This document shows positions 57,316-64,000 of a stretch of DNA of 64,000 bases, one piece after another. Position numbers and translations under genes: made by a program. Location: positions 18,585,894 to 18,649,893 of the forward strand of contig CM034240.1 in NCBI GenBank assembly GCA_019916065.1, read 5' to 3'. Under the pieces are notes generated by a model that was given only the letters and a program-made list of their open reading frames with translations, ran no database searches and was not told the origin of the DNA. This DNA is from Vitellaria paradoxa (taxonomy: Eukaryota; Streptophyta; Magnoliopsida; Ericales; Sapotaceae). Positions within the stretch are counted from its first letter, which is position 1. The number at the start of each line of letters is the position of its first letter.

Positions 57316-57690
57316 TTTCTATGTACATTGTATTTGGTCGTAGGAAGAAAACTATTGGAAGTAATGTCATTTGTAACCAAGGGTCCCAAATGGCTGTGCA
57401 TTAATTCTAAGCCCGTGTGGACTGGAAGAGGTATCTTCGCATTTTCTCCTATACAAAGGTCACTGACTTGCTCAAATTATTGACGAAATCACAATCGGGA
57501 GTGTCATTCTAAGAAGCTTCAGAAGATGACGCATGAAGTTGTTACTATTTATCAAATTTGACTTGTCATTTTCCTTTGGCTTCTTTTGAATGGTAATTTG
57601 GAGGCATACTGAGAAAAGAGGTTGTAAATGTTAAAAGCACAGAAAGCTAGCAGTATTAAATTAAAACTACTAAATTATTAGCACCTCATT
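57316..57690 (-). repeat. Inverted copy of the copy-A intron segment
   Basis: The reverse complement matches 16135-16500: TTAATACTGCTAG, CAGTATGCCTC, TTTGATAAATAG, CTTCTGAAGCTTCTTAG, ATTGTGATTTCGTC, CACACGGGCTTAGAATTAAT. Confidence 0.9.
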
Positions 57691-57726
57691 TTTTGTCTTT
57701 TTTTTTTTTTTCTGGTCAAAAATTGC

Positions 57727-57936
57727 AGTTTGAAAGAGGGGAAGAGGAGGAAAGTAGTTGAGTACGCATTCGGAGAAACTCATGGAAGAGAAAGATGAAA
57801 TGGTAAGGGCTGATAGTTAACAGTCTAGGAACGATCGAAAGTGATTGAAACGTTGCATCTATGCGGACTGAACACAAACAAATAGACCAGGTTAGCTAGT
57901 ACCAACAAAAAAACTCTCTTTGTTTAGAATTTTCTT

Positions 57937-58006
<70 letters not shown>

Positions 58007-58790
58007 GCTGCTATTTTTAGATACACTCCGTTCCGACCTGACAACGTGACACGCAGCCCCCCCTCTCTCTCTCTCACTTGGTTAACTAAAAAGAAAGGCC
58101 GAGATCGGAGAAAATAAGCTGGTAATTGAATTATCAATTATAAGTTTTTTTTATTTTTTTTAAAATGATCAAAGTTATTTTTTTTATATTTTAAAATTAT
58201 TTTAAACATTAAAGGGTAAAATTACCAAATTAACAAAAAAATAAAAAAATTAACTGCTAAAAAGTTAAGTTTTTTCAAACATAAAAACAAAATTAATTTT
58301 TTAACAGTTAAGTAGTAGTAGCTAAAAAAAGAAAAAAAAAATTAATTTTTTTTTCCAAACTCAACCTGCATAACTCAAAACAGCAGTTTAAGGTCGTTAA
58401 ATTGAAATTAATAATATGAACTTTGGTGTAATTGAGCGGACAGCAAATCCCAAATCTTAAATAACTTGTAAATACTGTAAAAATTATTAGGAGTGAAAAA
58501 AAAAATCAATCAATCTCAAAATTTCAACCGAAGACATTAAATTTTTCATTTTTGATTGATTCGAAAAGAAGTACGATGGAATTGATTGACAAAACTTTAG
58601 TTTATAGTTTTTATTATTAAATATATATTATTTTATATATATTATTTTATATATTTTATTTTATGTATGTTAAAAATTTTAATTGTTTGTAAAGTGTAGT
58701 TCATTTGATCAGACTAATAGAAAGTCTTAAACCAAGTAAACATATTTCTATTCCTTTGTAATTCAATTTACGTTCTTAAGAAAAAGAAAA
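57727..58790 (-). repeat. Inverted copy of the copy-A leader and upstream region, coding part deleted
   Basis: In minus orientation: upstream region (58790 to 58380, matching 13050-13870 without the MITEs at 13119 and 13403), shared MITE (58375-58130), the GGAACGGAGTGTATC/AGCAGCCGCC block, a long (GA)n tract (57939-58003), the leader, and an ATG with 13 matching codons (MRTQLLSSSSPLS). Similarity stops at about 57727; exon and early intron (15128-16130 equivalents) are missing. Confidence 0.9.
57939..58003 (+). repeat. (GA)n microsatellite
   Basis: About 32 uninterrupted GA units; the corresponding tract in the plus-strand copy (14832-14857) has about 13. Confidence 0.97.
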
Positions 58791-59559
58791 AATAAGTGAT
58801 GGGATATACCCGACCGATCATGGCCTAATCCAATCGATCGCTCGTGGATTCTAACAGATGGTCGACCTGACCAATTGTTGTAATAAAAACAAAGTGGCTT
58901 ACGTGGATTCCAATGGTTCGTCGATTCGACCGATCGTTGTTATAAAAACAAAGTGGCTTACGTCATAACGGTATTCTGACATATTCCGTGATTCTCGCAT
59001 ATAAAAGTGCTGTCTGTAACGTAACGGTTTTGATAACTAATTATAAAAATCATCTTGGAATCTACAAATACACGTGGCACAACGTCACTGGAGGAAAATT
59101 ACGATTACGTGGAACTCACATTTATCATGCCCATGCAAGCGTCATATTTATATATATATACACCACCGCTCAGAGAAGAAGGTACGCATAATCCTTTGGC
59201 CTTACTGTGATTCTGTCAGAATTATCTCTCAAGCCCCCTTTTACTAACTTAAGTATTGGATGTTCTTTAGCATGCACCACACCGGTGTTAAGGGCAACTT
59301 TCCGAACTCGGACTTGGACCATCGACAACCTCACCAAAGAATCGCATTATCAGTTCTTCATCATCTCGCACTTTGAGGCTATCAACAACCATTGCCTCCT
59401 TTTGTGTATCTTATTTGAGGGAGGACATATAGCATTTTCGAGTAAAATAACTCGTGAATCCAAAAAAAGAAAAGAAAAGAAAATTTGATAAAGAATAAAA
59501 ATTTAGACTTTTAATTAGTGCAATTTAAAAATCAAATCTTAAAATGGAATTTGATAAAA
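58791..59559. other. LTR-like remnant and short tandem repeat, no gene
   Basis: 58861-58965 is a 59-bp unit in two copies (TAAAAACAAAGTGGCTTACG in both). From 59170 the order TATATATATACACCACC, TCTCAAGC, TACTAACTTAAGTATTGGA, CACACCGGTG and GACTTGGACC resembles the R-U5 side of plant Ty3-gypsy LTRs, but no ends were found. The 93-codon frame at 59207 is part of this. Confidence 0.4.
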
Positions 59560-59599
59560 CACTACTGGAAAGACCAGTATTCTGGCAGTCACTAAAAAT

Positions 59600-59950
59600 G
59601 AAAAAACGGCTGCTAAAAGTATTAGTGACGGTGTAGCGACCGCCTCAAGCAAGTCGCATTTGGGTCGACGCTAAAAAGTATTAGCGACTGTCAGCAGTCG
59701 CTAAGTTTTTTGCGACCACTGGCTAAGAAAATGTCAAAAATTAGCGACCGCTTAATAGTAACTGGCGGTCCCTGTTATTGTGGCACGAAAATGCTTAGAT
59801 TGGCGCCAAGTGGCACAAAAGATTAGCGACCACTATAAGCGGTCGCTAATACTTACCCCCAAGAACCAAGGCTATTTGGCGCCATTTGGCGCCGAGCAAT
59901 TAGCGACCCTATTTGGTGTATTAGCGACCGCTTTAAGCGGTCGCAATAAG
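59600..59950. repeat. Subterminal repeats of the CACTA element
   Basis: TTAGCGAC, GCGACCGC and GCGGTCGCTAA recur in both orientations (around 59635, 59680, 59740, 59825, 59850, 59925). By analogy with En/Spm these are candidate transposase-binding sites. Confidence 0.8.
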
Positions 59951-60364
59951 TGGTTTATATTTTTTTTTTATAATAGAATCTAATTATAAATTTCAATAAT
60001 TTATTTTTACGAATCGAATTATTTAAATTATCTATTTAATAATTATTTATTTATAATAATTATTTATTTAATATTTGCTAATTATTTATAATAACTATTA
60101 TTATTTTATTATTTATGTATAAATGTTTATTTCAAATTTATTTTAATTTAATTATATTTTTATTAATTTGCACATTGAACTAAACAATTTTTTCATAAAA
60201 TCCATAAAGAAAAAACAAACATGGCTCCTAATTATGATTATATATATGCAAACACAATATCAAATTAGATTGCAATTAAAACAAAATTTTATTATATGTA
60301 AATGTTCAAAATACATAAACTAAAAATATATAAATGTACTGATCAAAATATATACAAATGGATC

Positions 60365-62069
60365 CTAATCATCCAAATCCAGTTCAAGAAGGCCATTCGC
60401 CATCGTCCGGATCCTACAATGGAATAATAACGAAATTAGAACGTGATAAACAGACATGAATAAATAAATTTATAAAATTTTAATGAGTAATAGTAACGAA
60501 AGATAAAATTTTTAACCTGAGGAGGAGGAGGTGGATGGCTCTGACTCTGAGAGAGGCACCTCTCCATCTCAACCATCATCTCAGCCCAAAGTGATGCCTT
60601 TCGCTCATCCATCTCAGCTCGAAGGGTCTAGAGTAGATCCTGGTCGTGACGTCTGGCCTGAGAAGATGACTCTGCTCGTGCAATGGATCGACGTGGAATA
60701 CCCGCACCCCGCGTAAGCATATATTCATGACCATCGCGTCCGACAATAGAGAAAAATATCTCGTCCCTCTTCTCCTCGGACTCCCTCTCATCCGGCGGCA
60801 ACTCATCTAGACGTGTATTAAACTGCGCTTATTGCAAACAAGCCGAGACGGAAAGAATAACATAAGTAACTATATTATCTAAAGCAAAATTCAATTATAT
60901 GTTCGTAGGACAAAATATTAAAATTAGTTATCTGTATGGCCTAAACCTTCGGTGAATCAGTACGTCGAGTCGCCAACCACATGAACATCCGATCTATCCT
61001 CAGGCCCCCATCTGTCCTCTGTTGAAAGGTAATTTATTTTAATAAGTTATTATCATTAAATATGAAAATAAAAAAGTCGCTATTGACATGGTAAGCTAAC
61101 GTTTTTACCTCGTGGCGAACTTGAGAAAAGTGTCGAGTCCCCTCCTTATGGCCCGGGCCCTGCATTCCTCGATTTCGCGAGTTCCTCTGGGCCTCCGCTT
61201 ATTTCAAGTTTTTCTCGATTAGTTTTTATAATTTACACTTTATAACATCAAAACTTAAGAAAAAAAATCAACTCGCAATCTACTCACCTGTGCCTTAGGA
61301 CTTGACCAATACCTGATGAGCTCAGCCCACTGGTGGGGAAGAACGCCCGGTGGGACCCGCTAGAGGATGTTAGGGTCATTCTCATGACCCTTCCAGTATT
61401 TATCTTTAATCTTATTTTTATGATCATTTCACATATTCCGACACTTGGCGAACATAACATCTAGGAAGTCTGAAGGAACGTTAACTACATTGGCTTAAAA
61501 ATGACAAATTGTAGAATATTATTTATGTTACAAGTTTCAACAGATAAACCACGTACAAATAAAATTGAAAAATTTCATACCTACACCTCGGTCCATAGAC
61601 CCTCAAACATAGAATCTGTGAAACGATCCTACTCGAGGGTGGTCAACGAGAATCTGATCGGATTTCAGACCAAATGTCTGAGTTGTAAAATCAAAGACCG
61701 TCTATCATTCCCCACCAGATGGGGCGTGTCATCCCACTAAACGGTCATCCACTGAGAACCGCAGTTCCACTACGGCAATCCCTTCGAGGGCCCTCTGCCG
61801 GACCTCGAAAGCCTGCTCGAAGTGGGAGAATCTGTTTCAAACAAATTGTTACGTGATAAATCTATACGGAATATAATCACTGTTGTTGGATAAGATAAAA
61901 TCTGAAACTGACGAACTTTACCTTCCTCTGTATAACCAGACACTAAAAGACGCACGGACATGGGGGGTGATGGTGTGACAGCATCTGCTGAGCTACTGCC
62001 GCCATAGGATAGGCCGAGGCACTCAACCATCGTCCTAGGACCAGTCTTCTTCCTAGAGCGTCCGAACAT
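60365..62069 (-). pseudogene. Second CACTA-encoded protein (Transposase_24-like), decayed
   Basis: Starts MFGRSRKKTGPRTMVECLGL at 62069. Recognisable exons, each with GT donors: HKNKIKDKYWKGHENDPNIL and VPPGVLPHQWAELIRYWSSP then KAQ with a GTGAGT donor; AEAQRNSRNRGMQGPGHKEG then TRHFSQVRHE; RTDGGLRIDRMFMWLATRR; LDELPPDERESEEKRDEIF; LRAEMDERKASLWAEMMVEM with SQSQSHPPPPPQ; and a final LLELDLDD with its stop at 60365. This is the layout of plant Ptta/En/Spm-type (Transposase_24) proteins. Several stops (TGA in NM-stop-NDH, two TAG) and a one-base gain after DEIF show it is inactive. Confidence 0.82.
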
Positions 62070-62172
62070 GGCTCCCTAACTGTTCACAATTTAGATTTAT
62101 TACAATTTCAAATACAAAGAAAATTAAATGTGAAATCTACTTTGTTCGGATAAAAAAGTACACAACCCTGTA

Positions 62173-64000
62173 TTAGGTATGTAAATCAACCGTATCTCCT
62201 TCGACCGTGTCCCTAACCCAATTAACATCTTCATCACGTTGGACGATTGCATCTTCGTCAAGAGCTTGTTGGGCGAATGGATCAATATCTGGCGCATCGC
62301 AGTCGATCTGATACACTCCACTCATTGACATTTTAACTGCAATTTGTCAGTTGGGATCGACTTGATCACCAACATAGTAAACTTGCTCTGCCATGGATGC
62401 CAGTATGTACAGTTCAGCTTCTATTCGTCCATCTCAGTGTAACAAATTGTTGAACTTGACCAATTTAAATTGGTACTTATCAGTTTTAACCCCGCAAATT
62501 GGATCAGCCTAGACACACTTGAATAATAAATATCTCAGACCGCGATTATAAACGATTTCAATAATGTCGTTCAGTTGGCCATAATAGTAACCACTGTCAA
62601 CAGATGGACAACCAATGCCACTATTTTGTGTAGCTCGCCTATCATCCACTTTCTTGATGCGAAATCGAAACCCATTGATGTCACAAGCTGTGTAACGTCA
62701 GGTTGTCGTGTAAAGACCATCAGCCAACTGATTTATTTCATCGGTCAAAGTAGAATCGATAGTATTTCGTAAATTGTATACCTATAGAATGTAAATTATA
62801 ATGAATTAATTAAACACAAATTCATTGTGATGTGAAAAACATATAAAAGTATATGAAAATATTTAACACGTACGTAGTTCTTGGACCAGTCATGAAAACA
62901 TTGATAATGGGATATTCGAATTTGATTGTCTGTTGCATAAGGTATGTTCCGTTTCAGCTCGTTTATGTGTTTCTTGCAATGCAAATCAAAATAGATTGAG
63001 AATAAACACAAATTTTATTACAAATATTATGCAATTAACTTTCTCTATTACAAAAACATGACTTACTGGGTCAATGGCACGACTGATTGGGTGTTGAAGA
63101 GCACGAACCAATGAGCTTGGATCCACTCGATGTGGTTAAGATCAAATGACGTGCCTTCCTTAATAGGGCCTTCATTTATCTGCTCCGGCCTGCTAAACTT
63201 TGTTTGGACATTATTGTTTAGATATGCAGCACAAAAATTGATGCACTCATCCATCAAATATCCTTTGGCTATGGATGTCTCCAGTCGAGCTTTGTTCTGC
63301 ACATACCTCTTCAATGTGTTCATATACCGCTCGATCGGATACATCCACCTAAATTAGACAGGGCCACCAAGCCAGGCTTCTTTAGCTAGGTGTATGGTCA
63401 AGTGAACCATGACATCAAAAAATGTCGGTGGAAAAATTTTCTACAGATGACACAGTGTCAAAGCAATCTTATCCTGCAGACCCTTCAAATCTTCTGTACG
63501 AATTACTTTATAACACAATTGTCTGAAGAAGTTACTGAGCTCGATTAACAGCTGCACAACATTGTTAGGCAGACAATTCCTTACTACTATAGGTAGTAAC
63601 TACTGAAGCAGGACGTAGTTGTTATGACTTTTCAAACCCTGTAACGTCTGTTCGCTCATGTTCACTCGTTTCGAAATATTCGAGCAATACCCATCAGGTA
63701 CCTTCACGTTTTTCTGAATTAACAAGAACGCATCCTTCTCCTCCTTGCTCATTGTGTACTGTGCAGGTGGCATATATGCCCTGTTAGACTCCCCCACCTG
63801 CAAGTGCAATGGAGTTCTCAATCCCATCTCCTGCAAATCACATCGAGCATTAGCATTATCTTTTGATTTTCCCTTAACATCAAGGATCGTCCACAATATA
63901 TTATCGCTAACATTCTTCTCAATGTGCATAACATCCAAGTTGTGCCTGAGTAAGTTGTCTTTCCAATAGGGCAACTCATAAAAAATAATTTTCTTCTTCC
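62173..64000 (-). pseudogene. TNPD/TNP2-like CACTA transposase, C-terminal part, decayed
   Basis: Read leftwards from the window edge: end of the Transposase_21 (tnp2) domain (LPYWKDNLLRHNLDVMHIEK, NARCDLQEMGLRTPLHLQ), DUF4218 domain (LPNNVVQLLIELSNFFRQLC, FPPTFFDVMVHLTIHLAKEA, RWMYPIERYMNTLKRYVQNK), a small exon (ISHYQCFHDWSKNY with GTACGT donor), then the DUF4216 domain (INGFRFRIKK, YYYGQLNDIIEIVYN, LASMAEQVYYVGD) and stop at 62173-62175. In-frame stops at VLLQ-stop-LLPI, HL-stop-KIF, PV-stop-FRW, KCV-stop-ADP and others disable it. The catalytic N-terminal half lies beyond 64000. Confidence 0.9.

Larger units (their letters stand above)
59560..64000 (-). mobile_element. CACTA (En/Spm) transposon, partial (other end outside window)
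   Basis: The terminus CACTACTGGAAAGACCAG starts at 59560 and is followed by about 390 bases rich in GCGACCGC / GCGGTCGCTA motifs. Two decayed genes on the minus strand (62173-64000 and 60365-62069) correspond to the TNPD/TNP2-type transposase and a second transposon protein. The element ends here on its 3' side. Three A's precede the terminus, but the matching duplication lies beyond the window. Confidence 0.9.

Noticed and set aside
57892..58137. Open frames of Arg-Glu or Ser-Leu repeats
   Set aside because: Translation of the (GA)n microsatellite on either strand.
59207..59488. 93-residue open frame as a gene
   Set aside because: Sequence order resembles an LTR; no domain, and ends in a lysine-rich A run.

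Overview
The window is eukaryotic nuclear DNA from a flowering plant, probably a eudicot. It is very AT-rich. It has spliced genes with GT..AG introns, a WAK-type extracellular domain fused to a plant receptor kinase (LRK10L family), plant L1-type LINEs, CACTA (En/Spm) transposons, MITEs and LTR-type repeats. No species can be named from the sequence alone. There are few genes; most of the window is transposon-derived.

Layout. 1-9165: two long direct copies and a short third copy of a non-coding repeat, with a 5'-truncated LINE (3412-4123, 13-bp target-site duplication) and a broken kinase fragment (4288-4728) between them. 9166-13118: a possible copia-like LTR remnant, another member of the long repeat family and AT-rich sequence. 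13119-16130: MITEs, two copies of a leader region and a frameshifted first exon of an LRK10L receptor kinase (15083-15900). 16130-25283: repeats, including a clean 2844-bp solo-LTR-like element (20096-22939) with 5-bp target duplications TATCT, then the 5' flank of the main gene. 25284-28372: the main gene, a four-exon LRK10L1-type receptor kinase with two frameshifts in its last exon. 28373-43690: duplicated 3' flank, MITEs, an RNase H remnant, a foldback structure, more long-repeat family members, a local tandem/nested repeat and a MULE-type MITE with a 9-bp target duplication. 44025-44612: a short proline-rich, one-pass membrane protein gene interrupted by an in-frame TAG. 45098-50430: AT-rich elements and a second copy of the 36.2-38.1 kb segment. 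50498-51913: a complete non-autonomous CACTA element (TSD TCT), directly followed by a degenerate LINE (51917-54858). 54859-58790: an inverted, gapped copy of the LRK10L upstream regions. 59560-64000: one end of a larger CACTA element on the minus strand with decayed transposase genes, running off the window.

How it fits together. The biology of interest is an LRK10L receptor-kinase locus: one nearly complete gene, an additional upstream extracellular-domain exon with a compatible splice phase, and an inverted duplicate of the upstream regions in which the coding DNA has been lost. Repeated transposon insertion into these duplicates allows before/after comparisons (empty sites). I found no convincing novel enzymatic or defence system. 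The most unusual items are the possible alternative first exons of the receptor kinase, the proline-rich membrane protein, the long non-coding repeat family with a different tandem cassette in each copy, and the palindrome-studded CACTA element carrying a tRNA-like segment.
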